Of a stretch of DNA of 64,000 bases, positions 23,799 to 36,390 are shown one piece after another. The position numbers and the translations under genes were made by a program. The stretch comes from Nigrospora sphaerica. Taxonomy: Eukaryota > Ascomycota > Sordariomycetes > Amphisphaeriales > Apiosporaceae. A model generated the notes under the pieces. The model did not search any database. It was not told where the DNA came from and worked only from the letters and a program-made list of their open reading frames with translations. Position 1 is the first letter of the stretch; the number at the start of each line of letters is the position of its first letter. The stretch spans positions 3,162,001-3,226,000 of the forward strand of contig JAGVVL010000013.1 in NCBI GenBank assembly GCA_018287875.1. The letters are read 5' to 3'.

Positions 23799-25492
23799 TT
23801 AAGGCCAGCTCATCCACGCATAGCCACCAATTCCCAGGGCAAGCAGCAAGACTGTCACGATACCGGCACCTGCTCTGTCACCTCCCGTCACCTCTGTGGG
23901 CTGCGGGAGACCGTTATCGTCTCCTCCCGCGTTCGGGTCGCTTTCGCTTGTGCCACCGGTCTTCCGAGTCTGTGGAGGAGCGACGTCGTCGACTAGAAGG
24001 GAGGACAGCGCGGCAACCATATTCATCTGCTCGGCAGCACCAGGCTGGCCATCAAACTGGCCCGTCGACCAGTGAAGTCCGCACATTCTCCCGTTCGCAC
24101 CACCGGTGCAAGTTTTGAGGCCCTGCCGCGTCGACTCCTTCAGAAGCGCCATGATGCGGCCCTTGAATTCCGGGACCAACTTGGCGGTGATTGCAAGCCA
24201 CCGGTGCATAAACCCCTTGAAACTTGTCTGATCCGAATTGCAGATGGCGCCGGGCTGCTCGCAGGATGCTTCGTAGGCCGTCTTGTTGGGGAAGAAATAC
24301 GTCTCGATGCGGCCAAGCAGTCCATCGATACGATCTCTCCACAGCTGGGAGCCATCGGTCTGTTCGAGTTGGGAATGTTAGGATAGGTGGACGGACGTGC
24401 CAGCCGCGGGTTTCGTATGCTTACAAAGTTATACAAGTAGGCGGCCGAGTTGACAAGCAGGGCCGCGTTGTATGAATATTGCGTGCGGACCAGATCGGTG
24501 CAGTTGTTCTCGATATGGGCGCCATCATAAACGTTCCACTCCTTGTCGATGTAGTTGAGCTCGGCCATCCAGTCCCAGAATGGGATTGATTCGTCGGCAT
24601 ATTTCTTGTCATCCGTATAGAGGGCAAGACGCGCGCCCATGTTGAGGAAACACGCATTGGAGATGGCTGGGTGGCAGGTCAGCGATGGAGTTTCAGGCGG
24701 CATGCCCGGTGAGTTCTCGCATTGGCTTACTGTTCTTGTAGTTGTAACCATTGTTGAAGGAGAAGGCTTGCCAGCGGAGGCCACCACCGCAGCTGTCGTT
24801 CTGTGGTCTCCGGGACTGCTGGTTCCACACGGCCTGCACGAGAGGCACCCACTGCGGCTGGTCCTCTGGCGGGTCTGGGTATTTGAACTCGGCGGCGGAC
24901 ATGGCTGCCATGGCCCAGAAAGCCTGGTCGTCGTTGCCCATGGAAGCGCTCCAGTTCGCCGGCATGTAGTCGCGGTTCGGGCCGGCTTGGTGCAGCATGG
25001 CTCGCGTGATAGACTCGTCGAAGGAGTCATCTCCGGTCCAGTGCCGGTATTCGAGGAGAGTTCCCCACATGGCACCTCCTTGCCACCTATCCACCAGGTT
25101 AGCACCGGCGCCGGGGGCTACGGCCGCGGAATTCATCGTGGTCGGGCGACGGACCAGTAGTAAGGGCCGGCGGGCGGCGGGCCGGGCAGGATTCCTGGCA
25201 CCATGCCGGGTTTGTCTCCTTGATAGAAAGAAAGCATATCTTGGGCGGCCAGTTTGGCCGCCTTTTTGATCGAGTCTGCGGCGGCATGTCAGAAGAGACC
25301 GCGCCGGATGTGCTGCGGCGCTGCGGCGCTGCGGAGATGCGATGCGGTAGCCTGCGGCCGATGGGTCGCGGGTTCCCCCACATGAAATCACTCACCTGGC
25401 GAATCCAGGTCGACCTCGAGAGCGCCAAGGGCGGGCGCAACGAGCGAGACGAGGCATGCGATGCGAGTAACGAAGGCGGTGGTGGAAACCAT
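23799..25492 (-). CDS. DCW1: GPI-anchored mannan endo-1,6-alpha-mannosidase (DCW1/DFG5, GH76)
   Basis: Five exons in transcript order: 25396-25492, 25155-25275, 24731-25086, 24425-24666 and 23799-24359; 458 residues, close to yeast Dcw1. Residues 1-24 are a signal peptide. The GH76 fold is clear: PYYWWQGGAMWGTL across intron 2, SMGNDDQAFWA with the catalytic Asp pair (125-126), FNNGYNYKNTISN across intron 3, and WLAITAKLVPEF. The extreme C-terminus is a hydrophobic 20-residue segment after Gly-rich spacer, a GPI-attachment signal. The enzyme is thought to transfer GPI-mannoproteins into cell-wall glucan. Intron 2 uses a weak GTCCGT donor, chosen because only it restores the WW pair in frame. 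Several N-x-S/T sites fit a secreted glycoprotein. Confidence 0.93.
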
Positions 25493-28463
25493 ATTGGCGG
25501 TATCGAAAATCAAACAAGAGCGGCGTCGCGGCCGCTGCTGTCGGGGATTAGTAGAACATGGGCCGCTTCAAGCTGAGCGTGTTGGTGTAGGATGGATTCC
25601 AAGATGGAGAAGGACCTGGAACGCCGACGGGCTGGTTGGGAAGATGGATGGCGGTTGAGTGATTGATTGATTGATTGATTAATTGCATGTTCCAGCTTCA
25701 CGGAAGCGGGCTGCCAAGGCATCCGGCCTGTAAGCCTGGCCAGCCGTCTAGGCACCAAAATAACTTTTGAAATGCCCGCCTGGGCTATTTCCTGCTGTCG
25801 CTTTCGTGTTGACGCCTGTAGTGAGGCTCGCGGCCAATCAACGCCGCCGCTGGCAGCGCCAAGCGAGGCTCAGCCGTTGCTAGCTCACCAAACGCGATCC
25901 GGCATCCCTGGTCCTCCCCGGATTCACTCGCCAGGCCCATGAGAATCCCCCATACGGTATGGAGGACCTGTCCTGCAGTGGAGAGCGGGATGTTCCAGAC
26001 GTGGGCGGTTGGGCTCGTCCAGTCTCTACAACACCCATCCCATGAATCCGTCCACAACAGCGACTCTCTCTCGCACCCAATCTCGCGGGCGCGTCTCTTT
26101 CCATCTACGCAACCTTTCCGTGTGAAGAACCGTGAGCAAGTCTCCTTGGTCAGCTGCTGTGTGCAATCTCCCGCTCAGGATCCCAGGGACAGTGCTCGGC
26201 TGCTCCGGCAAGCTGATGTCGTTTTCGTAGCTGGAGGCACCCTCTCGAATGCATCCCAGAGACGATTGCAATCATGAACACCGACTGCTTGCACGACTTG
26301 GGCGTTTTAGGTGCAGGTAGCACGCAATATATAGGTAATTACATGTGGATACCATACCGGCTTCACAAATACCTATCCAGAAGCTACCTGTGATGGCTGC
26401 AAACTCACAGCACCTGACTATCCGTATCAGTTCCTGGCGAGGAAGATAGATTTCCATAGGTATGAGTCTATCTACTGATGGCACTAAGCGGTTCAGTAAC
26501 TCAATCAGCTGCACAGGATAGCCCAAGCTCCCGAAAAGGAAAGGGCCAACGGCATGTGCCCTTAGGAACTTACTTTACCTAGGTTTGAGGTTCTGCGGAC
26601 GGCAAGCGGCCGAGGCAGCTCGTTCCAGGCGATGGTTTCTGCACCCTGCCAAGATGGAAGGAAGTAAACGCATAGGCTCATTATTGTACCTACACAACTC
26701 TCCTTCCCTCGTAGACTTCAGGATCCATGGACGCGCAGGAGAGCATCGCCTACCGGTGTTTCGGTCGTCAGTGGCTCCGGTGATAAACTAACTACCAGGC
26801 GCATTCGGGCACGCCAGCCACAATTATATGCAGCGGAGCAAGTGCATAGGCCTAGAGTTCTCGCCGGCACCTACCTACTTACTTATTTACTCGTGTAGGT
26901 ACTTCTTGTAGGCATCCACGGAAACGTACATTAATACGTGTAGTGACCCAAAGATTTCATAACACAGCTTAGGGTCGCCACGACAATTCAAAGCACCCTA
27001 ATGTAGAAGAAGCTGGCCTGGCTATCTGGATTGAAACGAATCTGTTTCGGGCGAAGCCGTGTACCAGCTCCTAGGAGGGTTTCGGCCCGCATATGCGCAT
27101 CCATCCTCATCCACAGGGGTTGGCGGGTGGGCTAGATTATTTGCACATGCCACTTACTTGCACGTAGGGCTCTGTCGGGATCTGCAGCCGATCAGATATA
27201 GGAAGAGTCTTTCTTACTTATACCACTTTCGACCCGCTTGGCAGTGGAACTATGGGAGGGAAACCACCCATCGCGTGCATCGTGAGGTACTTACTACTAC
27301 ATCGTACATCTACAAGCAAGGCACCATCAACCACCTGCTTTATGGAAATGGATGCACGGGATGATGGATACGGCATTCGCGCAGCCGGAGGCCGCTATAC
27401 CCAAGTCAGAGAGCTTGTGCAAGTGGCACCTGGTGGAGCGTGCGACGGAGCTGTACGATTGGAAGCATCCATGGGAGCCAACGTAACGACAACCGACATG
27501 GGCTCCATGACATCATTGTAGGGAGCATTTGGTCCTTGTAGCCACTGGACAACTTCATGCCTTGCCTGGGGAGACACCAAAGGCTGCGGCAAGCCACGAT
27601 CGAGATTTGCTAGTGAGAGGTAACCGGCTGGTCAATGGGAATGCGATCATGTCGTTTTTCCTCTAGGCCGGGCGTTTGACGTGGGCTGGGCCATGCAGTG
27701 CGTGGCCAGCTACGTCATCCCGGCCGACCAGGGGCCCAAAAGCCAGAGAAATGGCATGGCAATTACCTGCACATTTTACGCGGTACATCAGGGATCGCGG
27801 TCTGGAAGATGGGGGACCGGAGGAGCTGGGTGAAAGGGGCTCCGACCTTAATGAAGCATGGGCTTGGAGCGCCTTGAGACATCAGCTGTAGAGCAGGCCC
27901 TTTTCAATATACCGTCCCTCGCATGCTAGTAATTTCACACAATACTCGTTGAATGGGCAGACAGACGATCCAAACAGAGGTCCATGGCCAAAAAGGCCTT
28001 GGTTCGTGAGCTGCATGCACCCAACAGCTGTTCCAGTATGCAAAGCCACCTGGCGGGGAACCTAACTAGTATGGAAGCCGTGACATGCTCCTGACGGCAA
28101 ACGGAATAAAAAAGTGACGTGATGCATTTCCACCAAAAGACCCCCCAGGCACCTTTCATGTATCATCCGTACGACCCCTACGAAGTACCTACCTCTCCCA
28201 CTCAGTCTCCAGTAGTGACGCTGCCTGCCCATCTGACTGACCATCCACCATCCACCCTTCAGCCTCACAGCTCCTCCCAAGGTCCAGTCGTCACTCGTAA
28301 ACAAAACCACATCATATTCCTCTACCTCCCACCTCCGTTTCCACCCTTTCTCCCCCGAAACTCTCCAAATCATTTCGGTTCGCAGCATCAACACTGGTCA
28401 TTCCTGCCACATCAGATTGGCACTGCAACTGTTTCCCCATCATCATCCTCCCGACGGCCCATC
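25493..28463. other. 3-kb gene-poor region
   Basis: Between divergently transcribed DCW1 (minus) and the Ish1-like gene (plus). A tetranucleotide repeat sits at 25661-25680. Sequence at about 26270-27060 looks AT-richer than neighbours. No gene could be supported; long pyrimidine-rich sequence just before 28464 fits a fungal promoter. Confidence 0.45.
25661..25680. repeat. (GATT)5 tetranucleotide repeat
   Basis: Five perfect GATT units about 170 bp upstream of the DCW1 start codon, hence probably in its promoter or 5' UTR. Confidence 0.9.
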
Positions 28464-30491
28464 ATGAGATTGCTCTCCACGGTCCTGTCGTTCGCCCTGG
28501 CTACTGATGTCGCCCTGGGCAGCAGCTGGTTCACCAAGGCTGGTAAGCTTGCTCCCGCACGCACTCCCGACGGCATACCGGACTACGCCTTGGGAGAGGC
28601 CTGAGACTCGTGTGCCCAACTAACGTCTTACAGCGTACAACAAGTGGCATGAAACTGAGATTGAGCGCTGGCTTTCGTGAGTTCAGCTGCACAAAGTGCA
28701 TATACAGGAAGCTAACAACGGCAATTCAGCGACCATGACATCCCCTACCCCACCCCGGCCGACCGCAAGGACCTCGAGAATCTGATCCAGAAGAACTGGG
28801 ATCAGTATGCCGTCTCGCCCTACAAGGAGTGGGATGCCGAGAAGTTGGGCGCCTACCTCAAGCAGAAGGGCATCAACGTCAAGGAGGGCGCCCAGAGCAG
28901 CCGCGACTCTCTTCTCTCCTCGGTTTCCAACAGCTGGTACGAGACCGAGGACAAGGCTCAGGATTCCTGGACCAACATCAAGGACTGGATTTTCGACACC
29001 TGGACCGACAGCGAGCTGAAGTCGTTCGCCGACAAGCACGGCATTCCCGGTAAGTCGATACCTCGCCAGCCTGCGTATCCCATGGATCATACTAACGCAT
29101 ATGCTATAGTTCCCCAGCCTCGCAAGCGCGATACTCTTCTGCAGAAGATCCGATCCAACTACGAGACGGTAGCCAAGAAGGCCGGCGAGACTGCCGCGTA
29201 CCCCGGAGACTGGCTGTACGAGACATGGTCCGAGTCTGACGCCAAGGAGTGGCTTGACACGCATGGTTTCCCAGCCCCCCAGCCCACCAGCGTAAGTTCC
29301 CATACGGTAACAACATGGCCTCGCACTGACAACAAGTACAGCGCGACAAGCTCCTTGCCGCGGTTCGCCGCAACTCCCGCATCGCCTACTTGAAGGCCCA
29401 GGACCAGGCCGCCTCGGCTTCGGCCAGTGCCAACGCCGCCTACGCCACTCTAACGGATAAGCTCGTCGACTCTTGGGGTGAGACTCAGCTCAAGGAGTTC
29501 TGCGACAAGAACGGCATCAGCGGTATGTATCCTGGTGGTGGCTCTGCGACCTGTACTAACAATATGGACAGTTCCCCAGGGTTCCAAGACCAACGAGCTG
29601 CGTGCCCTTGTCCGCAAGCACCGCGCTGAGCTGCTTGGCGACAACGTTTCTGCCAAGGCCGGTAGTGCTTTCGGTGCCGCTACTTCTAGTGCTGGCAACA
29701 TGTACGCCAAGGCTACTGACAGCGCCTCCCTGCAGGCCGAGGAGGCCTTCAACACCGCCGTCAGTACCTGGACCGAGAGCAGACTCAAGGCTTACCTGGA
29801 CGCTCGTGGAGTGGTAAGTATTGAGATACCTGATGCTACATTACAGGGATGCTGACAAGGTTTTAGCCCGTTCCTCAAGGATCCAAGACGGACGAACTCC
29901 GCGCTCTTGTTCGACGCAACGCTCACAAGGCCGCCAACCCCCAGTCGGCTTGGACCTGGGATGACCTCTCTATCCAGAACCTCAAGGAGTACCTGGCTGC
30001 GAGTGGCGATGCCGCTGCCTCCAAGGTCGGCCAGAAGGCCGGTGCCACCCGTGAGGAGCTTGTCAGCGCTGCCCAGTCTGTCTACGACTCTACGTCCTCG
30101 ACGACTGGCGACGCCTACGACGCCGCCAAGAACTACATGACCCAGACGCTTGAGTCCGTCAAGAAGAGCACCTTCGACACATGGAGCGAGAGTGAGCTCA
30201 AGGCCTACCTTGATAGCTTCGGTGTTGTATGTGGGCTCCCTTCTTTAATCGCATTGTGCTGAGGCTAACACCCAATAGCCCGTCCCTCAGGGTTCCAAGC
30301 TCAACGAGCTCAAGGCGCTGGCCCGCAGACAGTCGACTTACTTCAAGTACGGAACGTCTGGCCCCGCTGAAACCGCATTCGCCAAGATCAGCGACACTGT
30401 TAAGGACGGTTACCAGTGGGTCATGAGCCAACTTGGCGCTGGTTCGGAGGCTGCCAAGCAGAAGGCTCAGGATGTCAAGGAGGAGTTGTAA
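28464..30491 (+). CDS. Ish1/Msc1-type multi-repeat stress protein
   Basis: Eight exons: 28464-28542, 28634-28676, 28730-29049, 29110-29291, 29342-29522, 29572-29813, 29867-30226 and 30279-30491; 539 residues, all phases consistent. Residues 1-19 are a signal peptide. The rest is about eight degenerate Ish1-type (HeH-like) repeats of roughly 40-80 residues, each built as D-T-W-S/T-E-S-E-L-K-x-Y/W-L-x-x-x-G-V/I then P-V-P-Q-x-S-K-x-x-E-L-x-A-L-V-R. In S. pombe Ish1 is a stress-responsive nuclear-envelope protein; in yeast Msc1 is ER/nuclear-envelope associated. Spacers between repeats are Ala/Ser-rich amphipathic helices. Five introns fall in the same loop of the repeat. The last residues are Lys/Glu-rich with no retention motif seen. 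Likely induced by stress, but no regulatory site is demonstrable. Confidence 0.9.
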
Positions 30492-30945
30492 ACTTCCCAA
30501 CTAGTTACACCACGGATACCCCAGACCGAAGGCGTCGGCGTCGGGCGAGTTTTCGGTACGATACGGAACGATTATGACGACAGCATCGGATTGGTCGCTA
30601 GGTCGGAGCCGGATGTTCAGGTTCTGAACTGCTCACCCAAGCGATTCTTTCCGAGCTTGCGATGATTTTCAGGCGTGTTTTTGGTACAGGAGGAATGGCC
30701 CAAAACTGTGTTCACTGTTTACTTAGGCAGAAAGAGAAACAACCCAAATTATTTTCAAAACCATGGTGCCACAGATTTGGGATCAGAAACTGTTTTTAGG
30801 TGCATGACGATTGGGAAGTGTGACAGTAGTAAGGATACTCAGGGTGAAAACGGTCATATCTCAATATTAAGCGGAGAGTGATAAGGAGCCAAGATGAAGA
30901 GATCTGCAGTTGAGTGCCGATCAGGATGGCTCCTCCAGCGTCTGG
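30492..30945. other. convergent 3' flank region
   Basis: Between convergent Ish1-like (plus) and DUF1857 (minus) genes. No gene seen; moderately AT-rich. Confidence 0.5.
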
Positions 30946-31744
30946 CTACTGAATCTCTCCCTCCTTGACCAGTCGACGGATCGTGTCGATGCTCCCCTCA
31001 ACGGCCATCTTAGCAGTCTGTTGAGACAGTTAGCCACTCCAATGTCTCGACGCGTTTTGGCATTGCTGGCCGCTCCTTTAAGGGCACCGTTTCGCGGGGC
31101 GGCCGAAGCAAGCACCAAACCCGCTGGACACACGACCACGGTGAAAGACAAGAGGGGATGGTGTAGTAATGGGTGAAAGAGAAGAGAACACCCAAATAGA
31201 AGTCGGATCCCACGCACCTTTTCATGCCGTTCGTACCAGGTGGACTCTTCGGGCCCGCCGGCGGCGACGTCGGGGTGGCGCCACTCGAAGACGTAGGTCA
31301 TGAGGAGGGCGCCGTCGGGGCCGCGACTGACGACGTTGGAGACGGAGCTGCCGTCGGTCTGTTTTTGGGAGGGGGTGTTAGCGATTACATGAAACGTCAT
31401 TGTCAAAACACCACCAGGGGCGGCGTCACCTGGGCGAAGTCGACGCGGGCGGGAGCGTAGAGACGGCACGTCTCCTCGACGGCGGTCTCGCCCTTTTCGT
31501 TCCGGTCGCCGTGGCCGGGGCCGGCGGCGGGGCGGAAGACGACGCGGCGTACGACGGTCTCGGGCTCGCCGGCGGCGGCGGCGGCGGCCTCGGACAGCAC
31601 CTCGCACGCCGTGATGACGGGCACGAACTCGTGGGCCGCCCGCACCTTGCGCCGCAGCCCCGCCCACACCTGCGCCGCCGTCAGCGCCGGCTCCACCCCC
31701 GCCGCGTTGACGGGCGCCGTGTACGCGAGGTTGATGGTCACCAT
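30946..31744 (-). CDS. AtaL-like / DUF1857 SRPBCC-fold protein
   Basis: Three exons in transcript order: 31430-31744, 31218-31358 and 30946-31017; 175 residues, the usual size. Family-typical opening V-T-I-N-L-A-Y-T-A-P-V-N followed by LTAAQVWAGLRRKVRAAHEFVPVI, then the E-T-C-R-L-Y-A-P strand, the GSSVSNVVS block created by splicing, and LMTYVFEWRHPD. The last exon begins with TAKMAVEGSIDTIRRL, the long C-terminal helix closing the START-like cavity. Members bind small hydrophobic ligands; AtaL itself lies in the acetylaranotin cluster, but most copies, as here, are not cluster-linked. Function unknown. Intron 2 (200 bp) is long for this genome; its junction restores the helix in frame. Confidence 0.85.
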
Positions 31745-32313
31745 GGCGGGAGAGAGGGGGGTGGCGGTGCGAAGTCGGAAAAAGGGGCGAAGGCCGTATC
31801 AAGGGGGTTCGGTTTACAGGAGGGGGGAGTCGGACTGAGGGCAATGTCGGGCCGGCAACGAAGCCTCGAAATCTGGGGTGTGCTGCGTTGTCTTGTATTC
31901 CGTGGAGCGAGCTGCCGCTCTCCCCTCCCCTCCCCCATCCCGCAGCGTCGATGGCCACGACAGACGGACGGAGCCTTGGCGCAGAAACCCGTCGGAGGTG
32001 CGGCTGACTGGGGAAGTCCACGGCGGACTGACCTGTGGGCGCAGGACATGCGGTGCCTCGACCGATTGATCGAGGTGGCGGTCAGCAATTTCCCACGGGA
32101 GCCCGGACCTGCGTCTACGGCTGCAGCTTACAATACGGCCCGTGGCTGTGCGCCAATAATGTCTCGGGGGGGCATCATATTTCCACATCCGGCACTTAAT
32201 TGGGGGTTAAAACGTGCGGGGGTTGCGGTTACACATTGATAGATAACGTGGGCTTTCCATCACTGCCGAACGGAATGCGCGAAACCCAATCCCATCACTC
32301 AACGGCGTCCGGC
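31745..32313. other. intergenic, no gene seen
   Basis: Promoter of the AtaL-like gene and 3' flank of the PNGase A gene. ORFs here are shadows without domains. Confidence 0.5.
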
Positions 32314-34493
32314 TCACTTGTGGCCCACGGCCTTGCCCATTACCTCCTCGTCATCCATGGTCACGGTGTCATTGTACGCCCTCACGTGTCGGACGTACAG
32401 CGGCGTAACAGCCGCACCGTCTTGCTGGGGAATTCCGCCAAAGCTGAACATTTGCTCCGTTTGGCCCACGCCTGAGCTGCGGACGCTGTTGGGTGGCCGG
32501 TAATAGTCGGCGGTGCCATTGCGCCAAGTGCTGAGCGAGGCGCTATCGTATTTACCAAAGGCCTCAAGTCCGGTGGGAAACACGGAACTTAGACTAGTGA
32601 CGAGTTCCAGCCCTTGGTCAAGAACGGCCGAGAGCGAGAGACCGCCGTCCGTAGTGTCCACCGTCTGGTTACAATATAGGGGGTATTTGTACTGAGTCGA
32701 AAAAGAGACGCCCTGGCCCTCAGCGTCGAGCTGGTCGGTACCGGCGATGAAAAAATTGTTGACAGCACCGTTTCCATAACCGTATACGCCCCCCTTATTG
32801 GTGTAATGCAGGGCTTGCATCCATGTGACGGTACCTTCACGCTTCTGTGACTTGACGAAGGAACTGACGGAGAATTCGCGGGACACGCCCAGACTGAATT
32901 CAAGCGTCTCGTTACTGCCGGTGGCGTTCTGGGTGATCTTTTGGGAGAAGCTGACGGCCGGCGGGGCCTGTGACACGCTATCCACGGTTCCCGTGGTGAT
33001 GGAACCCTCGTCGTCGAGCCAGACGAATATTTTGCCGGTCACATACCAGGAGCTAAGGGTGGTGTTGGACGGTGTTGCCTGGGATACTCCATCGTCTTCG
33101 AGGCCAATGATTTTGATGCTGAATGTGTGCTCTCTTCCGTCGCACAGCAGCGGTAGCCACGGCGTGACGTCGATTTCGTGTTCACGCAGATCAAAGGCGT
33201 CGATACCCACCACGGGCCGGTGCAGTTGGGGTACCACGCCTCCTGTGTAGATGACTGGAAACGGCCACACAACTCCGCTACCGTCCTCAGGAGTCAGTAG
33301 TGTTTCGGAAGAAACGGACGCGGAACAACTTTTCGGAGCGCTCTCAGGCCGCAATGCTAGAAACAACGCGTAACGGGGGTACAGCGGAATGAATCCGGGC
33401 TGAAGGAGGGACTGCAAAACACCGGATGGTACTTACACAAGCCGGCTGTCCAACGTTACTTGAACCTCTCGCCAAGGCGAGTAGCCGGGAAAGGTGCCAG
33501 CAGTAGCATCAAAAGCTTGTATTGCGCTCTGCGGTACATTGCTCCACCAGAATTCCTCGTTGCCCTGGCCCTTGACGTCGACGGAGAAGACGGCGCGGTT
33601 GGCGTTCCGGGGGAAGCCGACTCTGTTTGTCGCGTCCTGCTCGGGCACGGTGAACTGACTAGGTTTCCCCGTGGACCCTAGGCGTTGCGTGATGGGAATA
33701 ACAAGGTCGGCCGGCGGCGCAGGCGGGTGGCCACCTGTTTCAGCACTGTTCTTGAAAAACGTGGCCGTCAGAGTAGTGTTAAGTATCCCTGTGTAGTTCA
33801 CGTTGACGATGTTTTCCAGGTCGAAGATCAGCGTCTGAGGCTTCTTCCATAACGACAAGAAAGGCGTCATGTCCTTCAGCCACACCCAGCGAATGCCGGA
33901 GGGGGTGGGCTCGGCCGTTGAGGTCCGCCAGACCTCGGTGTCGCCGAGGTACATGACGCCGGTGCGGTCGTACTGCCGCCCCTTCACCAGCGTGGTAAAG
34001 TTGATGACGACGCGGTCAAAATCACAATCAGGCGGCGTGTATTCTCCTGTTTTCTGTGAGCCGACGGTTCACCTGCGACTCGACGCGGCTTGGGACGCGT
34101 ACCGACAAAGGGAGCGCCATAGCTGTTGGAGAACGAATTGGTCATCAACACCTGGGAACACGAGGGCGGGGCGGCCGCCTTAACGGCCTCGTTCACGTAG
34201 GCCTGGCTGGCTCCCCGGAGCGTCAACCCGGCGTTGGTCAGGATAGGCTCCGCAACCTGGAAGCATTCGAGCGGGGGATTCGCGGCGACGGGTTCCTCGG
34301 GGACTGCGGCCGCCGAGGAGCCGCCATCGGAATCTTGGCGGAACCGGTAGAGAGGCGGCAGCACGTTGTCCGTCTTCTTGAAGATGCTTTGGCGAGGGTC
34401 ACGCGCGTCGATGAGATGGCCCCAGGTGAAGGGCAGCACCGAGAGGGCGACTAGCCAACTGACGGCTCCCATGGTGGCGTGGGGCAACATCAA
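32314..34493 (-). CDS. peptide N-glycanase A-type amidase (PNGase A)
   Basis: Three exons in transcript order: 34103-34493, 33437-34046 and 32314-33277; 654 residues. An N-terminal hydrophobic stretch (about residues 8-25) is a signal peptide. The PNaseA domain follows: YTPPDCDFDRVVINF, YDRTGVMYLGDTEVWRTSTAEP, LIFDLENIVNVNYTG, and, after intron 2, GVVWPFPVIYTGGV with VVGIDAFDLREHEIDVTPWL. These are strong family signatures of secreted amidases that remove N-glycans from peptides. The intron 2 acceptor (TAG at about 33278-33280) was chosen because it joins LDSRLV to GVVWPFP, as the family requires; an alternative upstream acceptor would add about 45 unrelated residues. Many N-x-S/T sequons. 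No GPI signal. Confidence 0.88.
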
Positions 34494-36390
34494 TGGGCAA
34501 CAACAAATCGCGCAGCCGGGGATGGGATAAAAGTCGCGTGAAGAAGCGTCCCGGCCGTGTCTGGGCCGAGCGGGAGGGCGATTGGGTTATGTTTATATTG
34601 ACGTAGCAACGCGGCATAGTAACCGTCAACGCGGCCACGGCGGTGCCCTGAGTAGCGTACATGGGCACATGCGCAATCTGCATGGCCAGGTTCCCCAGGT
34701 ACAGCTTATCTAGGAAGCTACGGATATTCGCAACAGGTCATTGGATCGTTGCATGGCGGCCATGTGGCTCGCTGGTCCGTTGCGACCCCGGCTCGCGATG
34801 AAAGACAGATAACGAGGACCTCCCTAGTCTGGCAGATGGCCAGGAACAGAAGCTGCCTTTGAGCCAAGTGGGGAGGGGAGAGGGGATGCAGGATGGAAGC
34901 AACCCGACACCCGATACGCCCAGCAGCCCTAGCTGGGAGGTGCAGAGTCCGCAGGTGCCGAGTAACGTAGTGACATGTAGCATCCACGGATGGTTTCTTC
35001 TTGCCGACCTGGAGGTTGCTTGTCATAGCAGCTGGGACAAGCGTTGTGAGTTGCGTCTTGTGTGCATGCCAATGTCGTCCCGTACAGTTCATCACCCTTG
35101 AAGCTTTTACTATAATTACGCGTGCAGGGATTCCCCTCGCCCTACTTACTGGCTGGCCCTGCTCAATGTGAAGAGGGGCTTGATCAACCGTCGGATGGCG
35201 GATCCTGCCCCATTCAAGGGGCCGTTCCCGTATGGGGTGGATTTGTCCGCCTCCGGCTGTCGCTTACTTAATAGTCAAGCTACATCGACCTTTGATGTCC
35301 TAGTATGGTAATGGTATAAGAGGACCACGATCTGGACCGCTTCCTCTTTTCGCCATACTCGCGTGAACAGGCCTTGGGGGCTCGGGAGATGCAGGTCTTC
35401 ATGAGCAGCAGCGGTGTCCGCCAACTCGTATTCAAGCAGCCTCTCTACCTGCCAGCCCCAGCCCCCGCACATTGTGGCATGCACACTCATGCAGGCGGCT
35501 GACCATGCCGTTCAAAGAATGCAAGCACGCCGGCATCATCGGACAGTTGGTTAACCGGGTACTGTTCATATCAAGAATTCTATAGTTCCCGACACATTTA
35601 CCGAACTCAGCAGCGGGCGGAACGGCACTACCTAGGTAGCATTTGTGGATACTAGGCACTAGGTAGGTGACGGCATCCGCCGCTGTCCAGCCGTACTGTC
35701 TGAATGCGATAGGTAACCACTGCAAATGGTCGATGTCCAAGTTAGGCCGGGTACTTTATGCAAACCGTTCATACATGAACCTACATACCAAACCCGTTAC
35801 GCCGGTTTATTCTCCCATTAGCGACCGGCATCACTCAACAACGCTGCCAGTCACCATGCCGTCTCATCTGTCGCCCCAAACACCTGCCCCTTCTGCGTAC
35901 CCGTCTCCTTCTTTCTTTACTCCGCAGATGGAGTTGGACTATACATATATGTACCGCGGCCCGCGTGTGGAACTATAGTGTTTCCCTGTTTCACAATCCA
36001 CTTGCAGCCAATCTTAGGACAGATATGAGCTGGAGCCTCTAGTTCAAGCCTCCCGCTAGTCCCGCTACTTTTATTGTGTATCTGCTGTCAGTATCCCGCC
36101 GTCGCAAGGGGGACAAAGACCCCCCCGCCCCCGCCCCCAGCGATATTCGCGTATTTATATATTCATCTCCCAGCCATACCCTCGGCTGTATATCCGTCAT
36201 CTGATCACAATCCGGAGACGGCGTTTCCCCGTCATTTTCACCTTTCGCCGACCGCAAGCCATCCTTGACGTCCAAATCCCCGTCCCTCGCATCACCGCCC
36301 CGGCAGCCATACCCGGTCCGGCAGTTGCGGGTCTCGCGCACTTATCCCGTCGCACCCGGGCCTGAAAAGGAAAAGGAAAAAAGAAGGGCC
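34494..36390. other. 1.9-kb intergenic region between divergent genes
   Basis: Between PNGase A (minus) and the alpha/beta hydrolase (plus). No gene recognised; the 300 bases before 36391 are C-rich and promoter-like, including a polypyrimidine run at 36118-36140. Confidence 0.45.

Noticed and set aside
36265..36390. Upstream extension of the alpha/beta hydrolase frame
   Set aside because: Arg/Pro-rich and lacking similarity; the ATG at 36391 has good context and begins the conserved part.
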